Origin: Curtobacterium sp. MCBA15_009
Lineage (GTDB): Bacteria; Actinomycetota; Actinomycetes; Actinomycetales; Microbacteriaceae
Assembly (NCBI RefSeq): GCF_001864895.1
Contig: NZ_MJGO01000037.1
Location: 542,759-606,758, forward strand
Reading direction: 5' to 3'
Length of the DNA: 64,000 bases
The translations under genes were made by a program, and so were the position numbers. A model generated the notes under the pieces. It made no database searches, was not told the origin of the DNA, and saw only the letters and a program-made list of their open reading frames with translations. Shown piece by piece: positions 8,106-16,150 of the stretch (positions within the stretch are counted from its first letter, which is position 1; each line of letters opens with the position of its first letter).

Positions 8106-9370
8106 GGCAGCTCCGGATTGTTCTCCGCGATCTCGGTGAGCCGGTTGTACTTGGCGACGCGTTCTCCGCGGGCGGGTGCGCCGGACTTGATCTGTCCGGT
8201 TCCGGTGCCGACGACGAGGTCCGCGATGAACGTGTCGGTGGTCTCGCCGGACCGGTGCGACACCATGCTCCGCATCCCGAGCGAGCGTGCGACGCCGATC
8301 GCGTCCAGGGTCTGGGAGACGGTGCCGATCTGGTTCGGCTTGATGAGCGCCGCGTTCGAGAGCCCGTCCTTCCCGCCATCGCGGATGCGCTGCGGATCGG
8401 TGACGTAGAGATCATCGCCGACGATCTGGAGCATGTCGCCGAGCGCGAACGACATCGCCTTCCAGCCGCCGTGGTCATCTTCGGAGAAGCCGTCTTCGAT
8501 GCTCCGGATCGGATACCGGCTGATGAGGTCGCGGTAGTAGTCGACCATGCCTGCGCGGTCGAGCCGGCGGTCCACGACCCGGTAGCTACCGTCACCGAGC
8601 GCGAACTCGTTCGCCGCCGGGTCGAGTGCGATCGCGACGGTGTCCACGCCGGGCTCGTAACCGGCGGCACTGATCGCGGCGACGAGGAGGTCGAGGGCCT
8701 CCTCGGGCGCGGCGATCGACGGGGCGAAGCCGCCTTCGTCCCCGAGACCGAGACTGCCGAACCGTTCCCGGACCAGTGCCGCCAGCGCGTGGTAGACGTC
8801 CGACCCGATCCGAACCGCGTCGGTCATGGTCTCGGCGTTCACCGGGGCGATCATGAACTCCTGGAAGTCGAGCGCGTTCGCTGCGTGCGCTCCGCCGTTG
8901 AGCACGTTGAAGTGCGGGACGGGCAGGCGGGGCGTGCTGCCGGTGACGTCTGCGATCCAACGCCAGAGCGGCAGCTCCGCTGCGGCGGCGAGAGCGCGTG
9001 CCATCGCGATCGAGGTCGCGACGACACTGTTCGCGCCGAGCCGGCGGTAGTTCGGGGTGCCGTCGAGGGCAGCGAGGGCAGCGTCGGCCTCCCCGATCGA
9101 GGTCCACGACTGGCCGGTGATCATCGGTGCGACGTCCGTCGTGATGAGGTGCAGTGCCTGGCTCACGTCGCGGCCGCCGTAGCTGCTGCCGCCGTCGCGA
9201 AGCTCGACAGCCTCATGCGCGCCAGTGGATGCGCCTGCGGGGGCGTCACCGGTGACGACGGTGCCGTCCTCGAGCTCGAGACGCACCTGGATCGTCGGGT
9301 AGCCGCGGGAGTCGAGGATCCGGGATCCCTGCAGGCTGCTGATGGTGACGGGGCGGCTGGTGTGGGTCAC
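8090..9370 (-). CDS. eno: Enolase, divergent paralogue in a fluoride-resistance operon
   Basis: Phosphopyruvate hydratase (2-phosphoglycerate to phosphoenolpyruvate), about 426 aa. Active-site blocks are present: SRILDSRG, GASTGAHEA, GLGDEGGFAP, ALDPAANEF and SIEDGF (metal ligands), LIKPNQIGT (catalytic Lys) and HRSGETTDTFIADL. The last has Thr where most enolases have Glu (SGETED), and KPNQIGT replaces KVNQIGT, so this is probably not the housekeeping copy. It is the last gene of the uspA-gpm-crcB-crcB-ppa operon. Enolase is a classic fluoride target, which explains its presence here. GTG 9370 with AGGG upstream gives the usual N terminus; GTG 9424 would add a His-rich 18-aa extension. Confidence 0.9.
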   Translation of the reverse strand: MTHTSRPVTISSLQGSRILDSRGYPTIQVRLELEDGTVVTGDAPAGASTGAHEAVELRDGGSSYGGRDVSQALHLITTDVAPMITGQSWTSIGEADAALAALDGTPNYRRLGANSVVATSIAMARALAAAAELPLWRWIADVTGSTPRLPVPHFNVLNGGAHAANALDFQEFMIAPVNAETMTDAVRIGSDVYHALAALVRERFGSLGLGDEGGFAPSIAAPEEALDLLVAAISAAGYEPGVDTVAIALDPAANEFALGDGSYRVVDRRLDRAGMVDYYRDLISRYPIRSIEDGFSEDDHGGWKAMSFALGDMLQIVGDDLYVTDPQRIRDGGKDGLSNAALIKPNQIGTVSQTLDAIGVARSLGMRSMVSHRSGETTDTFIADLVVGTGTGQIKSGAPARGERVAKYNRLTEIAENNPELPYGLR

Positions 9371-9569
9371 GTACTCGCCCTGATGGTGGGTGGTGTGGTG
9401 GACGTTGCTGATGTAGTCGTTCACGGCGGTTGTCGCCTTTCGGGTTGGTCGTGCGGGTGTGGGCCGCGGGGAGGCGGAGGGACGACCTCCTGGCGATCAC
9501 TGGGCGCCAGTTGCCTCCCCACGGCGGTTCAGGGCGCGCACTGGATGGTGTCGGGTGCGCGGGTGCCGG

Positions 9570-10055
9570 TCAGGGGTGCGGGGTGAACCGTTCCTGTGCG
9601 GCGCGGATGACGGCTTCGGCGTCGACACGGTTCGCCCACCCGTTGGTGGTGACGTGCTTGCCGTGCTCGATCTCCTTGTAGTGGGCGAAGAAGTGCTCGA
9701 TCTCCGCCAGGACCGGCTCGGCGACGTCGGAGATGTCCTGGACGTGGTCGAAGCGGACGTCTCCGGCGGGGACGGCGAGGATCTTGTCATCGCCGCCGTT
9801 CTCGTCGACCATGCGGAGCATCCCGACCGGGCGGACGTCGATGACGACGCCGGGGAACGTGGGCCGGGGCAGCAGCACGAGCGCGTCGAGGGGGTCGCCG
9901 TCATCGCCGAGAGTGTCGTCGATCGAGCCGTAGTCCTGCGGGAACACCATGCTGGTGAACACCGCCCGGTCCAGGCGGATCCGTCCGGTGGCGTGGTCGA
10001 CCTCGTACTTGTTGCCGCTGCCGCGGGGGATCTCGATCGTGATGTCGAAGTGCAT
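9570..10055 (-). CDS. ppa: Inorganic pyrophosphatase
   Basis: A soluble family I pyrophosphatase (PPi to 2 Pi), 161 aa. The typical N terminus [18 protein letters not shown] is followed by [19 protein letters not shown], in which the Asp cluster binds Mg2+ and DPLDALVL is the family signature. An upstream TTG at 10085 overlapping the crcB stop is possible, but ATG 10055 with GGGAG about 11 nt upstream matches the family start. Pyrophosphatase is strongly inhibited by fluoride, and its place beside two crcB genes and eno supports a protective role. A 199-bp gap separates it from the enolase start. Confidence 0.92.
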   Translation of the reverse strand: MHFDITIEIPRGSGNKYEVDHATGRIRLDRAVFTSMVFPQDYGSIDDTLGDDGDPLDALVLLPRPTFPGVVIDVRPVGMLRMVDENGGDDKILAVPAGDVRFDHVQDISDVAEPVLAEIEHFFAHYKEIEHGKHVTTNGWANRVDAEAVIRAAQERFTPHP

Positions 10056-10081
10056 GAGCTGTTCGTCTCCCAGTCGGATGG

Positions 10082-10453
10082 TCAAGTGAGGGTGCCGAGG
10101 GTGACGCCCCCGGCGGCTGCGGCGACGGAGACGACGAGCATCCCGAGCCCGTTCACGGCAGCCGCGGTGGCGCGGCCGGTGCGGGCGAGGCGGACGGTCT
10201 CGAAGCTGGCGGTGCTGAACGTGGTGTAGCCACCCATCAGCCCTGTCCCGAGCACCGCGACGGGGGTGGCGCCGAGGTGACCGGCGGCGCCGGTGATCAA
10301 GCCCAGCAGGAACGAGCCGGTGATGTTGATCGTCAGCGTCCCGACCGGGAGCCGGAACTGCCGACCCCGGTTGATCGCACCATCCACGAAGAACCGTGCG
10401 GCCGCGCCGACACCGCCAGCGACCGCGACGCTGAGGAAGGCCAGGGCGCTCAT
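10082..10453 (-). CDS. crcB: CrcB/Fluc fluoride channel subunit 2
   Basis: A 123-aa membrane protein with four predicted helices, one half of a dual-topology fluoride exporter. Family marks are GGVGAAARF near the N terminus, [11 protein letters not shown] in helix 2 and [18 protein letters not shown], the conserved GxTTFST break in helix 3. Actinobacteria often encode two different subunits side by side that form an antiparallel heterodimer, as here. The ATG at 10453 overlaps the stop of crcB subunit 1 by 4 nt, so the subunits are made in a coupled way. Confidence 0.93.
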   Translation of the reverse strand: MSALAFLSVAVAGGVGAAARFFVDGAINRGRQFRLPVGTLTINITGSFLLGLITGAAGHLGATPVAVLGTGLMGGYTTFSTASFETVRLARTGRATAAAVNGLGMLVVSVAAAAGGVTLGTLT

Positions 10454-10953
10454 GATGTGGCCCCGATCGGTCGGACCAAACCCGCGATCGCGAGGCCGAT
10501 ACCGGTGGCGATCGCGCCGGCGAGGACCGTCAGGAGCGCGTACCCGGTACCGGCCAACCCGCGGCCAGCGAGGAACAACACCGCGGTGCTGGTCGCGAGG
10601 GTGCTGTAGGTGGTGAACCCGCCGAGGACACCGGTTCCCAGAAGCAGGCGCAGTGTCCGGCGGCGACCCTCGTCAGGTCCGCGATGCGCGAGGTGTTCCA
10701 GCAGCACACCGAGCAGGAGCGCGCCGGCGACGTTGATCCAGAAGATCGCCCAGGACACCTCCTGCTGAGCGGGGAACGCGGTGCTGAGTCCGTCGCGTGC
10801 GGCGGTACCGATGGCGCCGCCGAGTGCGACGACACCGAGGTACCGCCACCACAGATGCACTGGCCGGGCGACACGTTCCGGGTCGTTGGCGTCGATGTCA
10901 GGGTCGGGCGGGAGCTGCCCATCGGGCAGGTCCGTGTCCGTTCGGGAGGTCAT
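10450..10953 (-). CDS. crcB: CrcB/Fluc fluoride channel subunit 1
   Basis: A 167-aa CrcB protein with an extra ~35-residue acidic N-terminal tail before the first helix. Four hydrophobic segments follow, with [22 protein letters not shown] and [16 protein letters not shown], the helix-3 break that lines the fluoride pore. It is the partner of the adjacent smaller subunit; a heterodimer with opposite insertion is expected from the paired-gene arrangement known in this family. The ATG overlaps the mutase stop (10950-10953). Confidence 0.93.
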   Translation of the reverse strand: MTSRTDTDLPDGQLPPDPDIDANDPERVARPVHLWWRYLGVVALGGAIGTAARDGLSTAFPAQQEVSWAIFWINVAGALLLGVLLEHLAHRGPDEGRRRTLRLLLGTGVLGGFTTYSTLATSTAVLFLAGRGLAGTGYALLTVLAGAIATGIGLAIAGLVRPIGATS

Positions 10954-11693
10954 GTTCCACCTTCCGCAGCGACCACTGCCGCTGCTGCTCGTGCGGCCGG
11001 ATGCAGGTACTCCCCACCCCGCGGACAGAACCCACCGTCGCCGTCGAACCGGTAGATCAGGGGTTCGCCCGTGGGGAGGTTCAGGTCCGCGAGCTCACCG
11101 TCACTCAGGCCGTCCATGCAGGCACACAGTGCCCGCAGTGAGTTGCCGTGCGCGACGACGAGCACCGTCCGTCCGTCGCGGAGTGCCGGGTTGATGCGGT
11201 CCAACAGGACGGGTTGGACCCGGCGGATGACGTCGGAGAGTGTTTCGGTTCGACGAACTGCCGCCCACGGCAGTCCACGAAGCGCCGGCGTCCGCCGGAG
11301 CGCCAACCACGCGCGGATCGACATTCGTGGTGGCCGACCCGTGCGGGTCCGGCGAACAGCGAAGAACTGCTCCGCCCCCAACGCCGCTCGCGCATTCTGC
11401 TTGGACATGCCGGTGAGGGCGCCGTAGTTCCGCTCGTTCAACCGCCACGTCGACTCGATCGGCGCATCACGTCCGAGGACGTCGGTGACGAGCTCCGCCG
11501 TGTGAAGCGCCCGCTCGAGCGTCGACGTGAGCACGAGGTCAGGTCGGATGCCGGCATGCAGAAGTAGCAACCCAGCCCGATTCGCTTCGGCGCTGCCCTG
11601 TTCGGTCAGCGCGACGTCTCGCAAGCCGGTGAAGGTGCCGGCAGCGTTCGCCGTGCTTCGCCCGTGGCGGAGCAGAACAAGCTGACCGGTCAC
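10950..11693 (-). CDS. gpm: Phosphoglycerate mutase (cofactor-dependent, histidine phosphatase family)
   Basis: A 247-aa member of the histidine phosphatase superfamily, closest in layout to 2,3-bisphosphoglycerate-dependent mutase (3- to 2-phosphoglycerate), the step before enolase. It has LLRHGRSTAN (phosphorylated His), LNERNYGALTGMSK (mutase-specific) and AHGNSLRALC (second catalytic His). GTG 11693 overlaps the uspA stop as GTGA, matching the overlaps throughout this operon; an in-frame GTG at 11705 is less likely. Pairing with eno suggests the operon shores up lower glycolysis when fluoride blocks it; that role is inference. Confidence 0.88.
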   Translation of the reverse strand: MTGQLVLLRHGRSTANAAGTFTGLRDVALTEQGSAEANRAGLLLLHAGIRPDLVLTSTLERALHTAELVTDVLGRDAPIESTWRLNERNYGALTGMSKQNARAALGAEQFFAVRRTRTGRPPRMSIRAWLALRRTPALRGLPWAAVRRTETLSDVIRRVQPVLLDRINPALRDGRTVLVVAHGNSLRALCACMDGLSDGELADLNLPTGEPLIYRFDGDGGFCPRGGEYLHPAARAAAAVVAAEGGT

Positions 11694-12196
11694 GGGGTGT
11701 CCCACGGCAGTGGGGCATCGAACCCGACCGGATCAACGGGCACCACGAGCACTGAACGGTGCTGCTGATGGGTCAGCCGCGCCGCGACCGACCCCGTGAA
11801 GAACTCCGCGATTCGACCCGCTCCCGTCCTGGCCCCGACAACCAGCATCGCCGCATCGCGGTCCTCAGCCACCTGCGACAGTGCCCGGCTCGGATCCCCG
11901 ACACCGGCAACGAACGTGACGTCGACGCCGTAGGTCGTTGCGGCAGCACGTACTGCCGCCTCGTCACTGTCCGACAAGCCCCGCGGTGTCGTGTCAGCAG
12001 TGTCAGGGTCGATCGGTTCCACCATCACCGACCCGTCCGAGCGCGTACCGGCATCGATCAGCGATGCATCCACGCTGACGCACACCAGCGTCGTACCGAT
12101 GCGGCGCGCGATGGACGACGCAACCTCGATGACCCCCGGCGCGAGGCCGGGCAGGACGCCGACGACGACCGGTCCGGTACCGATTGGTGCTGTCAT
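11690..12196 (-). CDS. UspA-type universal stress protein, first gene of the fluoride operon
   Basis: A single-domain universal stress protein of 168 aa, cytoplasmic, likely ATP-binding. The strand VVVGVLPG opens the fold and the C-terminal nucleotide motif is visible: VGARTGAGRIAEFFTGSVAARL (Gx2Gx9GS pattern), ending in HRSVLVVPV. ATG 12196 has GGGAG five bases upstream; the frame continues upstream without support. It leads the six-gene unit, so the operon promoter should be in 12197-12472. usp genes are among those reported downstream of fluoride riboswitches, which fits the neighbours. Confidence 0.85.
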   Translation of the reverse strand: MTAPIGTGPVVVGVLPGLAPGVIEVASSIARRIGTTLVCVSVDASLIDAGTRSDGSVMVEPIDPDTADTTPRGLSDSDEAAVRAAATTYGVDVTFVAGVGDPSRALSQVAEDRDAAMLVVGARTGAGRIAEFFTGSVAARLTHQQHRSVLVVPVDPVGFDAPLPWDTP

Positions 12197-12247
12197 GACA
12201 CTCCCTACCTCAGGCGCGCAGAAACGCGACCAGCTGAGATAGGGACT

Positions 12248-12315
12248 GTTGTCGACAACTGTCGAGGTTGGGTCCGGCAAGCCCCACTACCGGGTCCGAA
12301 GACATCACCAGTATG
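12248..12315 (-). promoter_or_regulatory. Putative promoter and operator of the fluoride operon
   Basis: CATACT on the minus strand (12310-12315) is a reasonable -10 element, which would give a leader of roughly 100 nt before the uspA ATG at 12196. In the leader is a perfect 12-bp palindrome GTTGTCGACAAC (12248-12259), nearly 18 bp when flanks are counted, a candidate repressor site. A convincing fluoride-riboswitch (crcB motif) fold could not be recognised by eye. Confidence 0.35.
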
Positions 12316-12454
12316 CACCCGAATCCCAAGTCACGCGGGCCGTCTCGCGCACCCTCGACGTCCCGACACCGAAGGAAGCGATTCCGACGACACGGAGCGA
12401 AGCTGCCCACAGTCGAGGCCTTGGAAGTACGTGGACGGAGACACTCGACGCTCC

Positions 12455-12481
12455 GTCTCGGTAAACGACCGGCTATCGGAC
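12455..12481. repeat. Dispersed palindrome, copy 2
   Basis: Near-palindrome with core CGGTAAACGACCGGCTATCG and GTCT/GGAC ends. The TAG stop of the acetyltransferase gene (12473-12475, minus) lies inside it. Confidence 0.75.
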
Positions 12482-12952
12482 ATGGGTCGCCAGGTTCAAT
12501 GTCATCGCGAGAGACCCGACGGCATCCTGTCGACTGGTCTCGACGAAGCCCGCGCGTTCGTACGTCCGTAGCGCCGGACGGTTGCCCGTCACGACGTTGA
12601 GGCCGATCGAGGTCGCACCGAGTGCACGTGCTTGTGCGACGGCAAGCCGCACTAAGTCGTGGGCCAAGCCGCGGCCTCGCACGGTGGGATCGAGCAGAAC
12701 CCGTCCGAGGTGAGCATGGCTGTCGTGCATCGTGAGTTCGAACTGGCCGATCGGTTCGGGACCAGCGTCAACGGCCACCCATGCCGTTCGTTCAGGGCTC
12801 TGTTCGCCGATTGTGAGCTGGTTGAAAGTCAGAGGCCATCGCAGGCGGGGGCCGGCGAAGAGGTACAGCGCCTCGGCGTCCGGCACCCACGACACGATCA
12901 GATGGCAGTCATCACTGGATCGCGGTCGAATCGAGAGCACGCCGCACATCAT
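12473..12952 (-). CDS. GNAT-family N-acetyltransferase
   Basis: A 159-aa protein of the GCN5-related acetyltransferase superfamily, which transfers acetyl from acetyl-CoA to an amine. The CoA-binding loop is visible as LLDPTVRGRGLAHDLV (R/Q-x-x-G-x-G/A pattern), preceded by GQFELTMHDSHAHLGRV and followed by GLNVVTGNRPALRTYERAGF, the typical C-terminal strand and helix. ATG 12952 and 12949 are adjacent alternatives. The stop codon is supplied by a copy of the dispersed palindrome. The substrate is unknown. Confidence 0.88.
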   Translation of the reverse strand: MMCGVLSIRPRSSDDCHLIVSWVPDAEALYLFAGPRLRWPLTFNQLTIGEQSPERTAWVAVDAGPEPIGQFELTMHDSHAHLGRVLLDPTVRGRGLAHDLVRLAVAQARALGATSIGLNVVTGNRPALRTYERAGFVETSRQDAVGSLAMTLNLATHVR

Positions 12953-12983
12953 CCGCGCGATTGGTCACAACGGCCAGAGCCAC

Positions 12984-13009
12984 GTCCGTTGACCGATCCT
13001 CTACCGGCC
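12984..13009. repeat. Dispersed palindrome, copy 3
   Basis: A degenerate copy (GTCCG ends on the left, CCGATCCTCTACCGG on the right). It holds the TAG stop of the small membrane protein gene (13001-13003, minus). Confidence 0.65.
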
Positions 13010-13204
13010 GTGCTTCGCCTTCCGGAGTGCGAAGCGCCATAACCAGATGCCAGCGCCGAGCCGAAAGAGTCCGAGCGCGGTGTTCAAGATCACCAGGATC
13101 ACGTCGAGGTCTGGCCGCGTGAGGCGAACGATCGACGTCGCGACGAATACCAGGCCGAAGGCAAGCGCGATCGAGCCCAGAACCTTCGCGCTCAAGACGT
13201 CCAT
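13001..13204 (-). CDS. Small two-helix membrane protein
   Basis: A 67-aa protein of no recognised family. Two hydrophobic segments are clear (about residues 8-28 and 35-57), with a short basic tail ending RKAKHGR, so it should sit in the membrane with both ends inside. It is the only gene between the acetyltransferase and the Lrp regulator, and its stop is inside a dispersed palindrome. ATG 13204 has a modest AGG upstream. Length, hydrophobicity and an intact frame support it as real; function is unknown. Confidence 0.6.
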   Translation of the reverse strand: MDVLSAKVLGSIALAFGLVFVATSIVRLTRPDLDVILVILNTALGLFRLGAGIWLWRFALRKAKHGR

Positions 13205-13228
13205 CGCGCCAACCTAGCTGCTGTCGAC

Positions 13229-13254
13229 GTCCGTGGGGCCAGCGGCTATCGGAC
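13229..13254. repeat. Dispersed palindrome, copy 4
   Basis: A degenerate copy: the GTCCG start and GGCTATCGGAC end are kept, the middle is altered. It lies between the small membrane protein start and the Lrp gene end. Confidence 0.55.
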
Positions 13255-13331
13255 ACAGCGGCGTGCAGTGACGGGGGGTGAGAATCACGGGAGGGTTCCG
13301 GCGCGCTCCGCTCTGCGCAATCGGCTGCTGC

Positions 13332-13790
13332 TCATGCAGGTTGCACGTGTCGCGCAGGGACGGGGCTCGAGTACACGACGTTCGTGGTGATCCCCCCGAG
13401 CGTCGCGAGCCGTCCGGTGATCCGCTCCAGGTCCCGCATCGATCGGGCGAGCACCTTGATGATGAAGCAGTCTGCGCCTGTGACGTGGTGCGCCTCGATG
13501 ACTTCGGGCATGTCGGCAACGAGGTCGTGGAAGGGCTTGTAGTTCCCGGACGGGTACGCGAGCCGCACGAACGCCGTGACGGTGTACCCGAGCGCTTCCG
13601 GGTCGACGGTGCCCGAGTAGCCGGTGATTACGCCGGCGTCGGTCAGGCGGCGGACCCGCTCAGCGGTCGCGCTCGCGGAGAGGTTCACTGCTCGGGCGAG
13701 CTGCGCGACACTCGTCCGGCCATCGCGCTGAAGCTCCGCGATGATCGCGTGATCGGTCGTATCGAGAGGCTGCTGCGGATTCGACGGCAT
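13332..13790 (-). CDS. Lrp/AsnC-family transcriptional regulator
   Basis: A 152-aa Lrp/AsnC regulator. The N-terminal helix-turn-helix reads LDTTDHAIIAELQRDGRTS, then VAQLARAVNLSASATAERVRRL; the C-terminal RAM ligand domain follows (VTAFVRLAY, then IEAHHVTGADCFIIKV). It forms dimers or octamers that respond to amino acids or related ligands. It is divergent from the rhodanese gene with about 95 bp between starts and likely controls that gene and itself. ATG 13790 gives the standard N terminus. Confidence 0.92.
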   Translation of the reverse strand: MPSNPQQPLDTTDHAIIAELQRDGRTSVAQLARAVNLSASATAERVRRLTDAGVITGYSGTVDPEALGYTVTAFVRLAYPSGNYKPFHDLVADMPEVIEAHHVTGADCFIIKVLARSMRDLERITGRLATLGGITTNVVYSSPVPARHVQPA

Positions 13791-13884
13791 GGGTTGGAAT
13801 CTACCGTCGGTTCCGCGGTCGAGGCGGTCGAGTGCCGTTCGATTCGGGTTCCGCGGAGACCGTTTTGCACGCTTCGATGAAGGG

Positions 13885-14321
13885 GTGCAAACGACACTGA
13901 CCGCGGCCGACTTCTTCGCCGCGAAGTTGACTTACGAGACCGACCCGTCCGACCTCGCCGCGGAGCGTGCTGCGGGTACAGCCCCGATCGTGCTTGACGT
14001 CCGAAACGACGCAGCCTGGAGTCAGGGACGAATCCCGGGTGCCGTGCACGTCCCCACCGTCGACCTCGCCGCCCGTGCTGCGGCGGTTGTGCCCGACCAG
14101 GACACTGCCGTGGTGGTGTACTGCTGGGGACCGGGCTGCAACGGCAGCACGCGGGCGGCGCTCGCGCTCTCCCGGATGGGCTACACCAACGTGCGGGAAC
14201 TCATCGGCGGGTTCGAATATTGGGCACGAGAGGGCCTCGCCGTCGTCTCCGACAGCGGCCGGTCGCGGCAGGCCCCGGACCCGCTGACCGCTCCGGCACC
14301 CACGCCCACTCTGGCGGACAC

Positions 14322-14325
<4 letters not shown>
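13885..14325 (+). CDS. Rhodanese-like sulfurtransferase
   Basis: A single-domain rhodanese of about 146 aa. The fold begins at AADFFAAKLTYETDP and contains LDVRNDAAWSQGRIPGAVH. The active-site Cys is in the loop YCWGPGCNGSTRAA, matching the large actinobacterial group with a CWGPGCNGS loop. These proteins carry persulfide sulfur on that Cys. GTG 13885 gives the family N terminus; ATG 13789 would add a basic 32-aa extension that overlaps the regulator start. It is coupled to the downstream acetyltransferase by a GTGA overlap (14322-14325). Divergent Lrp is its likely regulator. Confidence 0.85.
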
Positions 14326-14842
<517 letters not shown>

Positions 14843-14849
<7 letters not shown>

Positions 14850-14866
14850 CCGATCGGCTATCGGAC
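14843..14866. repeat. Dispersed palindrome, copy 5 (shared by two stop codons)
   Basis: A near-perfect copy with core CGGTAGCCGATCGGCTATCG. It contains the TAG stops of both convergent acetyltransferase genes (14847-14849 plus, 14858-14860 minus) and would be a bidirectional 3' hairpin. Confidence 0.85.
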
Positions 14867-15358
14867 ACTGAATCGTGCCCAGGAGTCGGAGGGCAGTTCG
14901 GGTCGGCCGGGGACGTCGCGTTGCTCGAACGTGCACGACCGGTCGAGCTCAGCAGCGACCGTGTGCCAGAACTTCGCTGCGACTTCGTTGCGGTCCTGGA
15001 AGGCAACAGCCCACCGACCGGGGTGCGCGGCGGTCAGCTCTGTCACGGCTGATCGTCCGACGCGAGAGCGTCGCGCTCCGTGCACGATGAAGAAGCTACT
15101 GATTACGTGCTCCTCGGTGTCGAGTCCGCGGAGGACCGCGAACCCGACCGGGTGCGGCCCGAGCTGGAACACGTGTGCGGACCAGCCCGGTTCGGAGATT
15201 CCGGCATCGAGTCGTTCTTGTCGGAAGCGGCCGTGCTCGTCGGGGAGTGTGCCGGTGTACGCGGACATCTCGTGCCGGAACATGGTCCAGAGCTGTTCGA
15301 GCTGTGGGCGGTGTCGTTCGTCAGCGGCGTGGATGGTCAGGGGCGTGAGGGTGCTCAT
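14858..15358 (-). CDS. GNAT-family acetyltransferase
   Basis: A 166-aa GNAT-like protein. It begins with LTIHAADERHRPQLEQLW and contains HPVGFAVLRG, a strand-plus-turn typical of the fold, then SSFFIVHGARRSRVGRSAV as CoA-binding loop and WAVAFQDRNEVAAKFWHTV near the end. It converges on the Arg-Ala acetyltransferase, sharing one palindrome as 3' end. ATG 15358 follows a GGAGG that sits in a hairpin (15366-15391). The substrate is unknown; the proteins resemble uncharacterised predicted acetyltransferases. Confidence 0.82.
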   Translation of the reverse strand: MSTLTPLTIHAADERHRPQLEQLWTMFRHEMSAYTGTLPDEHGRFRQERLDAGISEPGWSAHVFQLGPHPVGFAVLRGLDTEEHVISSFFIVHGARRSRVGRSAVTELTAAHPGRWAVAFQDRNEVAAKFWHTVAAELDRSCTFEQRDVPGRPELPSDSWARFSVR

Positions 15359-15365
15359 ACAAGAA

Positions 15366-15391
15366 AACCTCCGCCGTGGTCGGCAGAGGTT
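15366..15391 (-). terminator. Intrinsic terminator overlapping a ribosome site
   Basis: On the minus strand an 11-bp stem (AACCTCTGCCG / CGGCGGAGGTT, one G-U pair, 4-nt loop) is followed by TTTTCTT. It is placed to end transcription from the Nudix gene, yet its 3' arm carries the GGAGG of the following acetyltransferase (ATG 15358). It may therefore be an attenuator. Layout and flanks resemble the MFS leader hairpin at 1106-1145. Confidence 0.6.
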
Positions 15392-15416
15392 TCGTTGCTA
15401 GGCAGTCTATCGCCCC

Positions 15417-15442
15417 ATCCGGTTTCCCATCGGTCATCGGAC
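15417..15442. repeat. Dispersed palindrome, copy 6
   Basis: ATCCGG start and CGGTCATCGGAC end with an altered centre. It contains the TGA stop of the Nudix gene (15434-15436, minus). Confidence 0.6.
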
Positions 15443-15886
15443 GGCGTCGTGCAGCACTTGGTCGATCCACTCGTGATGATCCAGCTCACCGAGCTCGCAG
15501 AGATTGACCCACTGGATCTCGAGCACTTCGTCTTCTTCGAGGGCGAACGCCGCAGCATCAAGCGAGCAGAGGTAGGCCACCGTCACGTACCCGACATGGT
15601 CACCGTTGGGGTAGACGTTCTCGAGAAGGGAGCCGCCGTAGGCGCCGATGATGCGGATGATTTCGCTGCCGACGCCGAGTTCTTCTCGCACTTCGCGCTG
15701 CAGCGCGGCGTGTGGCTCTTCGCCGGGTTCAACTCCGCCGCCGATCAGGCCCCACCGTCTCGAGTCGCGCTGTCGGGCGATGAGGAAGCGATCGCCGTCT
15801 TGGACGACCGCGGTCACCCCGGGAAGGAGAAGGTAGCTGCTGCCGACCTGCTCTCGTAGCGATCGCACGTACTCAGAAACCGGCAT
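15434..15886 (-). CDS. NUDIX hydrolase
   Basis: A 150-aa Nudix enzyme that hydrolyses nucleoside diphosphates linked to another moiety, using Mg2+. The Nudix box is complete: GGGVEPGEEPHAALQ followed directly by REVREELGV. Upstream, PGVTAVVQDGDRFLIARQRD is the usual first strands, and the C-terminal ELDHHEWIDQVL is common in ADP-ribose/MutT-like actinobacterial members. ATG 15886 gives a plausible N terminus. The stop is inside a dispersed palindrome and an intrinsic terminator lies 40 bp on. Precise substrate is not predictable. Confidence 0.9.
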   Translation of the reverse strand: MPVSEYVRSLREQVGSSYLLLPGVTAVVQDGDRFLIARQRDSRRWGLIGGGVEPGEEPHAALQREVREELGVGSEIIRIIGAYGGSLLENVYPNGDHVGYVTVAYLCSLDAAAFALEEDEVLEIQWVNLCELGELDHHEWIDQVLHDAVR

Positions 15887-15942
15887 ACTCCGAAGCTATC
15901 GCCCACCCGCCCGATCGAGGATCGGTCTGTGAGGTAGTTAGA

Positions 15943-16053
15943 TCACGAACCGAAGAGGCCGAACCCTGCCGAGATGGCTACCCCGAGACCCACGACTATC
16001 CCTACCGTGCTCCCGACGATCACTGCCAGCCGTCGATCCTTGTTCATCCCCAT
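15943..16053 (-). CDS. 36-aa single-helix membrane protein (paralogue A)
   Basis: A very short gene encoding a hydrophilic start (MGMNKDRRLAVI) and one glycine-rich hydrophobic helix (GSTVGIVVGLGVAISAGFG), ending LFGS. It is supported by an independent near-duplicate at 24004-24114: amino-acid changes are mostly conservative (I/V, R/Q) and stop position and length are identical. Both copies sit in a duplicated ~165-bp block that includes a dispersed palindrome upstream (16071-16096). No Shine-Dalgarno is strong (TAGG about 9 nt upstream). Function is unknown; a membrane peptide such as a type I toxin or regulator is possible but unproven. Confidence 0.6.
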   Translation of the reverse strand: MGMNKDRRLAVIVGSTVGIVVGLGVAISAGFGLFGS

Positions 16054-16070
16054 CGTCCGAGCCTAGGAGT

Positions 16071-16096
16071 GTCCGGTAGTCGATCGGCTATCGGAC
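16071..16096. repeat. Dispersed palindrome, copy 7
   Basis: The best-preserved copy: GTCC and GGAC ends around CGGTAGTCGATCGGCTATCG. Mismatches between arms are G-U compatible in RNA. It lies 55 bp after the PHP phosphatase stop and 18 bp before the small membrane gene. Confidence 0.85.
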
Positions 16097-16150
16097 GGTT
16101 AGAACGTGGTGGAGTCGCGCAGATTCACGGTTGCTGGTGAGGCGCGAGCG

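Noticed and set aside
12197..12310. Fluoride riboswitch in the operon leader
   Set aside because: Only a short TGATGTCTTC stretch resembles the 3' part of the motif; the required P1/P2 pairing and pseudoknot could not be traced by hand, so it is not annotated.
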